Position numbers and translations under genes: made by a program. This document shows, piece by piece, positions 7,249-15,073 of a stretch of 35,118 nucleotides of DNA. Source of the stretch: Pseudomonas fluorescens (GTDB taxonomy: Bacteria; Pseudomonadota; Gammaproteobacteria; Pseudomonadales; Pseudomonadaceae); the NCBI RefSeq assembly GCF_000967965.1, contig NZ_LACC01000035.1, positions 1 to 35,118 of the forward strand. Reading direction: 5' to 3'. Every line of letters starts with the position of its first letter. Position 1 is the first letter of the stretch. The notes below the pieces were generated by a model. That model made no database searches. It saw nothing but the letters and a program-made list of their open reading frames with translations, and was not told the DNA's origin.

Positions 7249-8532
7249 TCAGCAATGACGCAGAGCATTATCCAGATCAGCGATCAGATCTTCCTCGTGC
7301 TCGAGGCCAATCGAGATCCGGATCAACCCCTCGGACACCCCTGCTTTACTGCGCAGAGCCTGCGGCACACCCGATTGTGTGGTCGAAGCTGGATGACAAA
7401 CCAGGGACTCAGTGCCTCCGAGACTGACAGCCGACTTGAAAAGATGCAGGGCGTTGATAAAGCGGAAGGCCCGTTCGCGACCGCCGTCCAGTACGAATGA
7501 GAAGGTTGAGCCAGGGCCCGTGCATTGCCGGCGGTAGACCTCCTGATAGCTGCCATCCTCAATAAGCTCTGGATGCAGAACGACGACTTTCTGGTGGGGG
7601 TTGCTGGCCAGCCAGCGAGCGATCACAGTGCCGGTTCTTGCGGCCTCTTTCATGCGCAGGACGAGCGTTTCCATCGAGCGGGAGATCATCCATGAGGAAT
7701 GTGGATCGAGTTGCGAGCCGAACGAGCTGCGAACGCTACGTATTTTGCTGATCAGCTCTTTGGTGCCCGTGATGCCTCCGGCAACAAGGTCACTGTGTCC
7801 ACCCACATACTTGGTTAGCGAATACACGCACAGGTCAACACCGTGTTTCACCGGCTTCTGGAAGATAGGCCCGAGCAGGGTGTTATCGCAGACAATGAAT
7901 GGCCGGTAGCTATGGCGCGTTTCGAAAGCGTCTATTTCCTTGCGCAACCCTTCCAGATCGATCAGTGCATTGGTCGGGTTAGCCGGAGTCTCGATATAAC
8001 AAATTCTAACTCGCCCCTTGCAGGCAGCAGTTTCGAGTGCATCTGCAATGGATTGCATGGACAGGCCGTCGTCAAAACCATGCGAGCCGATGCCCCAATC
8101 CGAGAGAATTTTGCTAATCAGGGTCTCAGTACCACCGTACAGCGGTGCCGATTGCACCAGTTGATCGCCTGGGCGCAGAAACGCAAACAAAACAGCACTG
8201 ATGGCGGACATTCCACTGGATGTAATTGCGGCGGCTTCTGAGCCATCCAGCAGCGCCAGGCGGTCCTCGACGATTTCTAGGTTGGGATGATTGAAGCGGC
8301 TGTAGACCAGGCCAGCTGATGAGTCCTGCGGAATCGGTTTACGACCCGACACGACATCGAAGAATTCTGCACCTTCCTCAGCCGTGCGAAACGCAAAGGT
8401 GGAGGTCAGGAAAACCGGTGGTTTGACTGCGCCTTCCGAGAGGAACGGGTCGTAACCATAAGACATCATCAATGTCTCAGGGTGCAACGCATGGCTTCCG
8501 ATAGTTTTTTTGTGATAGCTGGAATAAGACAT
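7249..8532 (-). CDS. PLP-dependent transsulfuration enzyme (cystathionine gamma-synthase family)
   Basis: Cys/Met metabolism PLP enzyme of fold type I, 427 residues, longer than the usual 390-400. It catalyses gamma- or beta-elimination/replacement on sulfur amino acids; a methionine gamma-lyase-like role is plausible. Visible are YSRFNHPNLEIVEDRLALLDG, the PLP-phosphate SSGMSAISAV region, LYGGTETL, ETPANPTN, and the Schiff-base lysine Lys241 in VYSLTKYVGGHSDL. I chose the ATG at 8532 (MSYSSYHKK) because AAAGGTG lies six bases ahead; a frame-open extension to 8568 has no such site. An Lrp-family gene lies upstream on the same strand with a 427-base gap, and the sulfur gene cluster runs divergently beyond it. 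The exact substrate is not readable. Confidence 0.93.
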   Translation of the reverse strand: MSYSSYHKKTIGSHALHPETLMMSYGYDPFLSEGAVKPPVFLTSTFAFRTAEEGAEFFDVVSGRKPIPQDSSAGLVYSRFNHPNLEIVEDRLALLDGSEAAAITSSGMSAISAVLFAFLRPGDQLVQSAPLYGGTETLISKILSDWGIGSHGFDDGLSMQSIADALETAACKGRVRICYIETPANPTNALIDLEGLRKEIDAFETRHSYRPFIVCDNTLLGPIFQKPVKHGVDLCVYSLTKYVGGHSDLVAGGITGTKELISKIRSVRSSFGSQLDPHSSWMISRSMETLVLRMKEAARTGTVIARWLASNPHQKVVVLHPELIEDGSYQEVYRRQCTGPGSTFSFVLDGGRERAFRFINALHLFKSAVSLGGTESLVCHPASTTQSGVPQALRSKAGVSEGLIRISIGLEHEEDLIADLDNALRHC

Positions 8533-8959
8533 AAGCCGCACCTTTCTGAGTTTGCGATCAAGACTCATCGCTCATAAACGCACCGCCCTCGTAGGCATCG
8601 TTTTTGAGCCTGTTTGTGATGGAAAGAGTGTAATCAGAAGGGGGAGTATGATTTTTTCAATTTTTGTCAGGTTTTTCGTGGAATGAGAAATATCATTCTC
8701 CAAAACGGTCGATTTCGTTAAAACCCGATAATGAGAAAGCGTATTTGGATGGAATGGCGCTCTGAAGGTACTCAAAATTCCTCGGGGCGATGGACGTCCA
8801 ACAATAGAAAGTTGTCGGAACGTGTATCGCTTTCGGTAATCGTCCCACTCCCAGAGCGGTAGCAGCAGAATGGGTGGGCAGGACGCGGGCTTGTAACAGG
8901 TACACCGCTGTCCTGTCAGAAATTGCTTTGTGGCAGATGCACCTGCCAAAAACAGCAGA
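8533..8959. promoter_or_regulatory. Upstream region of the transsulfuration gene with an AT-rich dyad
   Basis: A 427-base gap between the Lrp gene and the transsulfuration gene, both on the - strand. It is AT-richer than its neighbours and contains GAATGA-GAAATA-TCATTC (8681-8698), an imperfect operator-like dyad about 150 bases before the start codon, with a related AATGAGAAA half-site about 50 bases away near 8730. No convincing ORF is present; frames covering it lack family similarity I recognise. Likely the promoter/operator region of the enzyme gene. Confidence 0.45.
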
Positions 8960-9418
8960 TTATCGAGGCAAAGGCAGCGCCGTCGTGTACTTGATCTGCT
9001 CCATGGCAAAGCTTGATGTGATGTTGGAAAGTCCGTCGACGCTCGTGATCAGCTTCTTGTAGAAAGTGTCATAGGCTGCAATGTCGCTGACCACAACGCG
9101 CAACATATAGTCCCAGTCTCCCGACATCCGATAGAACGCCATCACTTCCTCGAACTGCGACACGGTCTTGGCGAATGTATCCAGCCAGACCTTGTCATGA
9201 CGCTGCGTCTTGACCTGCACCAGCACCGATAACCCAAGACCCAGTAGCACTGGGTCCAGCAGGGCTACTTTGGCCCTGATATAGCCCTCTTTCTCGAGTT
9301 TCTTGATCCGCTTCCAGCAGGGGGTCGTTGAAAGGTTGACGGCTTCAGCCAGATCTTTGATAGGCATGTCGGCATCGCGTTGCAGGAGGGAGAGGATGTG
9401 GCGATCAAAGCTATCCAT
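8960..9418 (-). CDS. Lrp/AsnC-family transcriptional regulator
   Basis: A 152-residue feast/famine regulator. The N-terminal winged helix DRHILSLLQRDADMPIKDLA followed by AVNLSTTPCWKRIKKLEKEG (about residues 5-45) is the DNA-binding part. The C-terminal RAM domain (VMAFYRMSGDWDYMLRVVV) forms the ligand pocket. The STTPCWKRI recognition helix resembles the cysteine-responsive DecR/CcdR branch more than global Lrp, to my recollection. It lies divergent to the CBS-like gene with a 217-base gap that contains a near-perfect Lrp box. It probably controls both flanking PLP enzyme genes in response to a sulfur amino acid; this is inference. Confidence 0.95.
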   Translation of the reverse strand: MDSFDRHILSLLQRDADMPIKDLAEAVNLSTTPCWKRIKKLEKEGYIRAKVALLDPVLLGLGLSVLVQVKTQRHDKVWLDTFAKTVSQFEEVMAFYRMSGDWDYMLRVVVSDIAAYDTFYKKLITSVDGLSNITSSFAMEQIKYTTALPLPR

Positions 9419-9442
9419 TTTTTCTTCTTATTTGTGAGTTCG

Positions 9443-9457
9443 TAGAAATTTTTTCTA
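9443..9457. promoter_or_regulatory. Lrp-type operator in divergent promoter region
   Basis: TAGAAA-TTT-TTTCTA, a perfect 6-bp-arm palindrome. It matches 14 of 15 positions of the published E. coli Lrp consensus YAGHAWATTWTDCTR. It lies 25 bases upstream of the Lrp-family ATG and about 95 bases before the leader ORF of the CBS-like gene, placed to serve autoregulation and target control. Confidence 0.7.
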
Positions 9458-9552
9458 AAAAATAGCCTAAGAACTGAAGAAATGGAAATTAAATTTCGAG
9501 TGGGTGGCAGTAGGATTTACACCATAAAAACCGTGCTTGGAGCCACTCAAAA

Positions 9553-9639
9553 ATGAAGAAGATCATCGCCACACTCGCCACGCCTCAGGCGATGGTCCTT
9601 ATGCCGTTGACGCCTGTCGGGGCGAGGGAAACTCTGTGA
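9553..9639 (+). CDS. 28-residue leader ORF overlapping the CBS-like start
   Basis: ATG at 9553 with GGAG ten bases ahead opens a 28-codon frame, MKKIIATLATPQAMVLMPLT then PVGARETL. It ends in a TGA that overlaps the GTG start of the next gene as GTGA (9636-9639). The start resembles a signal-peptide n-region, but the product is too short to be a mature exported protein. A four-base stop/start overlap is a classic arrangement for translational coupling, so this may be a regulatory leader peptide. It could also be a chance frame. Confidence 0.45.
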   Translation: MKKIIATLATPQAMVLMPLTPVGARETL

Positions 9640-10676
9640 ACGATTGGATCCGTACAGCAGTCAGCCGTATCTCCTGCGATCTGCTGCGCTCCGCCGACAC
9701 CCACATCCACAAGCTGGAAATTCCAGGGTTGAAGGGCATCGACATTTACCTCAAGGACGAGAGCACACATCCAACTGGCAGTCTCAAACATCGGCTGGCG
9801 CGCTCGCTTTTTCTACATGCCATTTGCAGTGGCAAGATCCGAGAGGGTACCCATGTGGTCGAGGCATCCTCGGGCAGCACTGCTGTGTCCGAAGCCTACT
9901 TCGCCAAAATGCTTGGCCTGCGCTTCACCGCCGTCATGCCGCGCAACACCGCGAGCAAAAAGATAGAGCAGCTCGAGCTGCTCGGCGGGCACTGTTACTT
10001 CGTTGATCATTCGTCAGAGGTCTATGCCCAGGCGCAGCGCCTGGCACGCGAAAGCGAAGGGCACTACATGGATCAGTTTACCTATGCCGAGCGGGCAACG
10101 GATTGGCGTGGCAACAACAATATTGCCGACAGTATCTTCCAGCAAATGACCGGCGAGGCGCACCCCATTCCCCACGCGGTGGTCATGAGTGCAGGGACTG
10201 GCGGCACTACCGCCACCATCGGCCGCTACATCCGTTACAAGGGTCATGACACTCAACTGATCGTGGTGGACCCCGAGTACTCGGTTTTCTATGACAGCTA
10301 TCGAACAGGCGACTCAAGTCTTACCGGCAGCAAAGGCAGTCGCATAGAAGGCATCGGTCGTCCCCAGGTCGAGCCGTCGTTCCTGCCAGATGTGATCGAC
10401 GACATGCTCAAGATCCCCGACGCGGCCAGCATCGCCACCCTTTATTGGCTGGAGAAAATACTCGGGAGGAAGCCAGGGGGGTCCACCGGTACCAACATGT
10501 GGGGCGCGCTCAAAGTCGCATCGAGGATGCAGGAGCAAGGCCTGCAGGGTTCTATCGTGACCCTGATGTGCGATAGCGGTGAACGCTATCTGGACACCTA
10601 TTACGACCGCGACTGGGTCGCTCGCCACATCGGCGACATCACACCCTATGCGAAACAACTCGATTGCTACCTTTAA
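9636..10676 (+). CDS. PLP-dependent cysteine synthase / cystathionine beta-synthase-like enzyme
   Basis: Fold type II PLP enzyme, 346 residues from the GTG at 9636, which has GAGGG eight bases ahead; an upstream in-frame ATG at 9537 has no such site and adds a non-conserved tail. Lys51 in PTGSLKHRLA is the Schiff-base lysine, EASSGSTAVSEAYFAKMLG binds substrate carboxylate, and SAGTGGTTATIGRYIR binds PLP phosphate. There is no C-terminal CBS domain pair and no N-terminal haem segment, so it is a bare catalytic domain. Likely reactions are cystathionine formation from serine and homocysteine, or H2S release from cysteine. It heads the + strand sulfur cluster, 22 bases before a cystathionine gamma-lyase-like gene. 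Confidence 0.92.
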   Translation: MNDWIRTAVSRISCDLLRSADTHIHKLEIPGLKGIDIYLKDESTHPTGSLKHRLARSLFLHAICSGKIREGTHVVEASSGSTAVSEAYFAKMLGLRFTAVMPRNTASKKIEQLELLGGHCYFVDHSSEVYAQAQRLARESEGHYMDQFTYAERATDWRGNNNIADSIFQQMTGEAHPIPHAVVMSAGTGGTTATIGRYIRYKGHDTQLIVVDPEYSVFYDSYRTGDSSLTGSKGSRIEGIGRPQVEPSFLPDVIDDMLKIPDAASIATLYWLEKILGRKPGGSTGTNMWGALKVASRMQEQGLQGSIVTLMCDSGERYLDTYYDRDWVARHIGDITPYAKQLDCYL

Positions 10677-10698
10677 TACACGTGAGTCACGACTGACT

Positions 10699-11877
10699 AT
10701 GAGCCAGAACAAGAGCAACTTTTCGACCCAAGTGATCCACGCTGGCGAACAGTCGACCTATGCCGACAACACCATTTTCCCGGCAATCGTCACCTCCAGT
10801 TCGTTCATCAAGCGCAGCCTTGACGACAACCCAGACTACGCCTATGGACGAGTGGGTAACCCAACCCGACATGCCTATGAGAGCTGCATTGCGCAGTTGG
10901 AGCATGGCTTTGGAGCCGTGGCCTGCGCTTCGGGTCTGGCTGCGACCGCCACCGTGCTTGAGCTATTGCCCAAAGACTCCCATGTAATCGTGATGGCGGG
11001 CGTCTACGGGGGCACCTTCCGCCTGATGGAAGATTACCGCAGCAAGACGTCCGGGCTCACCACCACTTACGTCGACCTCAATGACCTTGAGGCACTGGCC
11101 GCCAGTCGCCGCGACAACACCCGGCTGATCTGGATCGAGACACCGACCAACCCTCTGCTGCAGCTGGTGGACATCCAGTGCGTGACAGAGTTTGCCCGTG
11201 CCCACGGCATCCTGACTTGCGTCGACAACACCTTCTGCTCACCCTGGAACCAGCGTCCGATCGAGCACGGCGTCGACCTGGTGATGCACTCAGCGAGTAA
11301 ATACATTGGTGGGCACTCCGACCTGATCGGTGGAGTCGTGGTGGCAGCCAATGAGCAACTGTTCACCCGCCTGCGCGGCATCAGCATGGCCATTGGAGCA
11401 GTCCAGGGACCGTTCGACTGCTACCTCGCCCTGCGTGGGCTCAAGACCCTCGACGTGCGCATGGAGCGCCAGTGCAGCAATGCGCTACAGATCGCTCGCT
11501 ACCTCAACCAGCACCCGCAGGTAGAGGCGGTGTACTACCCCGGACTGGAAAGCCATCCGCAGCACGAGCTGTGCAAACGCCAGATGCGTTCTGGCGGCGC
11601 AGTGGTCTCGTTGAAATTGAAGGCCAATCGCAAGGCCATAGCACCCTTCATCGAACAGCTGTCGATCTTTGTATTGGCCGATTCCCTGGGCGGGGTGGAG
11701 AGCATGATCAACCACTCCTACAGCATGTCGCACAACTCGTTGAGCCATGAACAGAAAATCAGCCTGGGCATCAGCGAGAACCTGATCCGACTCTCCATCG
11801 GCCTGGAACATGTCGACGATCTGATCGCCGATTTGAATGCGGGCTTTGTGCGGCTACCCACGACCAACGTCGAATAA
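10699..11877 (+). CDS. Cystathionine gamma-lyase / methionine gamma-lyase-like PLP enzyme
   Basis: Fold type I transsulfuration enzyme of 392 residues, the standard family length. Visible are the YGRVGNPTR motif (about 49-57) whose Tyr and Arg contact PLP phosphate of the partner subunit, ACASGLAA, GVYGGTFRL with the stacking tyrosine at 103, ETPTNP, and Lys201 in MHSASKYIGGHSDL. An in-frame extension reaches back into the CBS-like gene, but the ATG at 10699 matches the family N-terminus (FSTQVIHAGE). The pair CBS-like plus CGL-like resembles reverse transsulfuration. With the sulfide oxidation genes downstream it more likely serves breakdown of cyst(e)ine or homocysteine with H2S release. 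Confidence 0.93.
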   Translation: MSQNKSNFSTQVIHAGEQSTYADNTIFPAIVTSSSFIKRSLDDNPDYAYGRVGNPTRHAYESCIAQLEHGFGAVACASGLAATATVLELLPKDSHVIVMAGVYGGTFRLMEDYRSKTSGLTTTYVDLNDLEALAASRRDNTRLIWIETPTNPLLQLVDIQCVTEFARAHGILTCVDNTFCSPWNQRPIEHGVDLVMHSASKYIGGHSDLIGGVVVAANEQLFTRLRGISMAIGAVQGPFDCYLALRGLKTLDVRMERQCSNALQIARYLNQHPQVEAVYYPGLESHPQHELCKRQMRSGGAVVSLKLKANRKAIAPFIEQLSIFVLADSLGGVESMINHSYSMSHNSLSHEQKISLGISENLIRLSIGLEHVDDLIADLNAGFVRLPTTNVE

Positions 11878-11976
11878 CAGAAATTCCCACTCCACCCACA
11901 AGAGGCTATTGAGGTCCACTGCACTGACGTTTCATGAAAACCGGCGTTCCGTTTATCAAACAATAAGGTCTATAAA

Positions 11977-12822
11977 ATGCAAACGAACCGCATGCTCAAA
12001 AAACACTGGAAAACCGCAGTACTGGCACTGACGCTGGCAACCAGCTTCTCTGCTGCAGCTGATCAACTCAGCGATATCAAGGCCAAGGGTGAGTTAGTCT
12101 GTGGTGTGCTCGGCACCGACGAGCCATTCAGTTACATCAAGGACCCAGCGTCTCGCGCGATCGTCGGTTACGACGTCGACATGTGCAACGCCATTGCCGC
12201 GACCATCGGGGTCAAACCGGTACTCAAGCAGTTGACCGTCGCCGCACGGATTCCTGAATTACAACAAGGCCGTGTCGATCTTCTGGCTGCCTCCCTGACC
12301 CATAACAAAGAACGGGAAGCATTGATCAACTTCTCCCTTTCGACATTCATCACGGGTCAGAAAGTCATGGTCAAGACTGACAGTGGCGTCAATCAACTCG
12401 ACCAACTGGACGGCAAGAAAATCTTGACGATCAAAGGCTCCACCATGGAGCAGAGCATCCGCGCGAAGATCGCTGACGCCCAGATCGTATCGTTCGACAG
12501 CAACCCTCAAGCCCTGCTCGCCTTGCAACAGGGCAAAGGACTGGGTTACGCCAACGATGAGACCTCATTGGCCGGCAACTTCGCCAAGCTGGGTGATGCG
12601 GCAAAAGATTTTCGGATTCTCCCAACGCCCCTGTCCACCGAGCACATTGCGCTGGGCCTGAGAAAAGAAGAACCCGCCTTCCAGGAGCAGGTGAACAAGA
12701 CGCTGCGCGATCTGGAGTCGTCTGGCAAGGCTGAGATGCTCTTCACCAAGTGGTTTGGCCCTGAGACCAACATGAAATTCGCCAGTCGCTCATTCAAGAT
12801 CGAAACCGACCAAATCAACTAA
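11977..12822 (+). CDS. Amino acid ABC transporter, periplasmic binding protein (family 3)
   Basis: A 281-residue secreted solute-binding protein. The N-terminus has a basic start (KKHWK) and a hydrophobic AVLALTLATSFSAAA signal peptide, with likely cleavage before DQLSDI. The mature part shows family 3 features: GELVCGVLGTDEPFSYIKD, VGYDVDMCNAIAA, and LTHNKEREALINFS. Mature cysteines occur near residues 42 and 66. A 99-base gap separates it from the PLP enzyme gene; AAGG lies nine bases ahead of the ATG. Context suggests cystine, cysteine, cystathionine or another sulfur amino acid as ligand; the sequence alone also fits glutamate/aspartate-type proteins. Confidence 0.93.
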   Translation: MQTNRMLKKHWKTAVLALTLATSFSAAADQLSDIKAKGELVCGVLGTDEPFSYIKDPASRAIVGYDVDMCNAIAATIGVKPVLKQLTVAARIPELQQGRVDLLAASLTHNKEREALINFSLSTFITGQKVMVKTDSGVNQLDQLDGKKILTIKGSTMEQSIRAKIADAQIVSFDSNPQALLALQQGKGLGYANDETSLAGNFAKLGDAAKDFRILPTPLSTEHIALGLRKEEPAFQEQVNKTLRDLESSGKAEMLFTKWFGPETNMKFASRSFKIETDQIN

Positions 12823-12832
12823 CTTCATTGAG

Positions 12833-12854
12833 GGCCCGACCTTGGGGTCGGGCC
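12833..12854 (+). promoter_or_regulatory. Intercistronic hairpin after binding-protein gene
   Basis: Perfect 9-bp stem GGCCCGACC/GGTCGGGCC with a TTGG loop, between the binding-protein stop and the first permease start. There is no T-run, so it is not a classic terminator. Such hairpins between binding-protein and permease genes commonly protect upstream mRNA and give excess binding protein. Confidence 0.65.
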
Positions 12855-12866
12855 ACGGGCCTAGTT

Positions 12867-13562
12867 ATGAATACGTTTGATTTATCGGTTGTGCTATCCG
12901 GGCAGTATCACGAGTGGCTCATCAATGGCTTCCTGCTGTCCATCCAACTCGCATTGATCTCGCTGGCCATTGCCCTACCGCTGGCAATCGTCATCGCTGT
13001 ATTGCGAATGGCCCCTTACGCTGCACTCCGGGCAATCGCGATCACTTATGTGGAAGCGATACGCAACGTCCCGCTGCTGGCACACATGCTGTTCTGGTAT
13101 TTCGGGGCACCGGAGCTGCTGCCAACCCCGATCAAGACATGGATCTACGAACACAATATCGAAGCGGTCAGTGCGGTTATCGCTCTGGTGCTCTACACCG
13201 CAGCCTACATGTCCGAGGACATCCGCAGCGGCTTGCGTTCCATTCCCAAGGAACAAATGGAGGCTGGCCGGACCCTGGGCTTTGGCTTCCTCGGCACCAT
13301 GCGCCTAGTCATCCTCCCGCAGTCACTGCGGGTAACAGTGCCACCGCTAATTAGCCAGACACTTAACCTGTGGAAGAACACCAGCATCGCCATGGTGATC
13401 GGCGTCGCTGAAATGATGTATCAGGCCCAGCAGGTGGAAAGCTCCACATTCAGGGGTTTCGAATCGTACGCCGTTACCACGGTAGGTTATGTCGGCGTCT
13501 CGATCATCATCACACTGCTGTCCAGCTGGTACCAGCAACGCTATCCCGTCCGGAGTGCCTGA
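12867..13562 (+). CDS. Amino acid ABC transporter permease, subunit 1
   Basis: Inner-membrane permease of the polar amino acid (HisMQ/GltJK) type, 231 residues from the ATG at 12867. An in-frame extension to 12828 runs through the intercistronic hairpin and is unlikely. About five hydrophobic segments are visible. The cytoplasmic EAA loop that docks on the ATPase reads EAGRTLGFGFLGTMRLVILPQ. The N-terminal YVEAIRNVPLLAHM is the conserved permease motif. The gene runs one base short of the second permease's ATG at 13565, so the two are coupled and should form a heterodimer. Confidence 0.94.
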   Translation: MNTFDLSVVLSGQYHEWLINGFLLSIQLALISLAIALPLAIVIAVLRMAPYAALRAIAITYVEAIRNVPLLAHMLFWYFGAPELLPTPIKTWIYEHNIEAVSAVIALVLYTAAYMSEDIRSGLRSIPKEQMEAGRTLGFGFLGTMRLVILPQSLRVTVPPLISQTLNLWKNTSIAMVIGVAEMMYQAQQVESSTFRGFESYAVTTVGYVGVSIIITLLSSWYQQRYPVRSA

Positions 13563-13564
13563 CG

Positions 13565-14254
13565 ATGCTCGATATCATCCACAACTACGGGCTTTTCTAC
13601 CTGATTGGCCAGTACCCAAACGGCCCCTTGGGCGGCTTGGCAATGACGCTGATCCTGGCAGCGCTGGCCCTGGTGCTGGCCTTTCCTGTCGGGGTACTGC
13701 TCGCGCTCTGCCGCATCAGCCCGTACCGGCTGTTGCGTGTGCCGGTCACAAGCGTGGTGTACATACTGCGTGGCACACCCTTGCTGATGGTGATTTTCTG
13801 GGCCTATTTCCTTCTGCCAACCCTGACCGGTCAACGCACCGAGCAATTTGGCACCATGCTGGCTGCCTTGGTGATTTTTGATGGGGTATACCTCGCAGAA
13901 ATCATTCGCGCAGGCATTCTTGGATTGCCTCGAGGGCAAATGGAAAGCTCCCGTTCACTCGGCTTTTCGTACCTGGCGACAATGCGCCTGGTCATCATGC
14001 CCCAGGCCTTTCGCAACATGCTGCCCTCGCTGGTGAATCAGTTTGTCTCCACCATCAAGGAGACCTCGCTGGGTTACATCATCAGCCTCTCGGAAGTGTC
14101 GTTCGTCGCCTCCCAGATCAGTGCTCAGTTGCTCACCAAGCCGGTCCAGGTCTATGCCGTACTTGGCCTCACTTACTTCGCTATGTGTTTCAGCTTGTCG
14201 CGCTTCGCCTTCTGGCTGGAAAGACGTCTCGCTGTCCGAACTGCAAAGGTTTAA
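13565..14254 (+). CDS. Amino acid ABC transporter permease, subunit 2
   Basis: Second HisM/GltK-type permease, 229 residues. It has the VYILRGTPLLMVIFWAYF motif and the ATPase-docking EAA loop ESSRSLGFSYLATMRLVIMPQ, with about five membrane segments. It begins two bases after the preceding permease stop and ends four bases before the ATPase start, an arrangement showing one transcript. Together the two permeases form the membrane pore of the importer. Confidence 0.94.
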   Translation: MLDIIHNYGLFYLIGQYPNGPLGGLAMTLILAALALVLAFPVGVLLALCRISPYRLLRVPVTSVVYILRGTPLLMVIFWAYFLLPTLTGQRTEQFGTMLAALVIFDGVYLAEIIRAGILGLPRGQMESSRSLGFSYLATMRLVIMPQAFRNMLPSLVNQFVSTIKETSLGYIISLSEVSFVASQISAQLLTKPVQVYAVLGLTYFAMCFSLSRFAFWLERRLAVRTAKV

Positions 14255-14258
14255 TCCC

Positions 14259-15017
14259 ATGATCAAACTGAAAAACGTTAACAAGTGGTACGGCAGCTAC
14301 CATGCTCTGGCTGATATCAACGAAACCGTCGCCAAGGGTGAGGTGGTCGTGGTCTGCGGTCCGTCCGGCTCCGGCAAGTCGACGATGATTCGCACGCTCA
14401 ATCGGCTGGAAGCCATCCAGAGCGGGAATATCTTTATCGATGGCGTGGATATCTATGATCGCTCCGTCAGCGTGAACGCCTTGCGCAGCGGTATTGGCTT
14501 CGTGTTCCAGCAGTTCAATCTGTTTCCCCACCTCACCGTTCTCGAGAACTGCACGCTGGCTCCGCGTCGCCTGCGCAAGCTGGGTGCCAAGGAAGCGGAC
14601 GATCTGGCCATGAGCTTGCTGGACCGTGTAGGGCTGGCCCACAAGGCATGCGCTTACCCATCCGAGTTATCGGGTGGCCAGCAACAGCGCGTGGCCATCG
14701 CCAGGGCATTGGCAATGAACCCGCCGGTGATGCTGTTCGATGAACCCACTTCCGCGTTGGACCCTGAGATGGTCGGCGAAGTGCTTCAAGCAATGAAAAG
14801 CCTGGCCAAGGAAGGCATGACCATGGTGTGCGTCACCCATGAGATGGGTTTCGCGCGTGAAGTGGCCGATCGAGTGATCTTCATGGATCAAGGCAAGGTG
14901 CTCGAACGAGCAACGCCCGAGTCTTTCTTCCTGCGCCCTGAACACCCTCGCGCGCAGCGATTCCTGTCCGATATCCGCTCGCCCTGGGTCGAGAGTGGTA
15001 TGCCGCAAGCCTGCTGA
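14259..15017 (+). CDS. Amino acid ABC transporter ATP-binding protein
   Basis: Cytoplasmic ATPase of 252 residues that powers the importer. Walker A GPSGSGKST lies at about 34-42, the Q-loop FQQFNLFPHLTVLEN follows, then the signature LSGGQQQRVAIARAL, Walker B MLFDEPTSALDPE, and the switch histidine in CVTHEMGF. The ATG at 14259 has AAAGGT nine bases ahead and gives the family N-terminus MIKLKNVNKWYG; an open frame extends upstream into the permease gene and is rejected. All catalytic motifs are intact. Confidence 0.96.
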   Translation: MIKLKNVNKWYGSYHALADINETVAKGEVVVVCGPSGSGKSTMIRTLNRLEAIQSGNIFIDGVDIYDRSVSVNALRSGIGFVFQQFNLFPHLTVLENCTLAPRRLRKLGAKEADDLAMSLLDRVGLAHKACAYPSELSGGQQQRVAIARALAMNPPVMLFDEPTSALDPEMVGEVLQAMKSLAKEGMTMVCVTHEMGFAREVADRVIFMDQGKVLERATPESFFLRPEHPRAQRFLSDIRSPWVESGMPQAC

Positions 15018-15073
15018 ATGGAGTACAGGGGGCAGGCTCGATGGCCGCCCCCTTGAGAATGGAGGCAATGACC

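Noticed and set aside
14043..14258. N-terminal extension of the ABC ATPase
   Set aside because: The open frame upstream of 14259 is the shadow of the permease gene and lacks conservation; the ATG at 14259 has a proper ribosome site and the family N-terminus.
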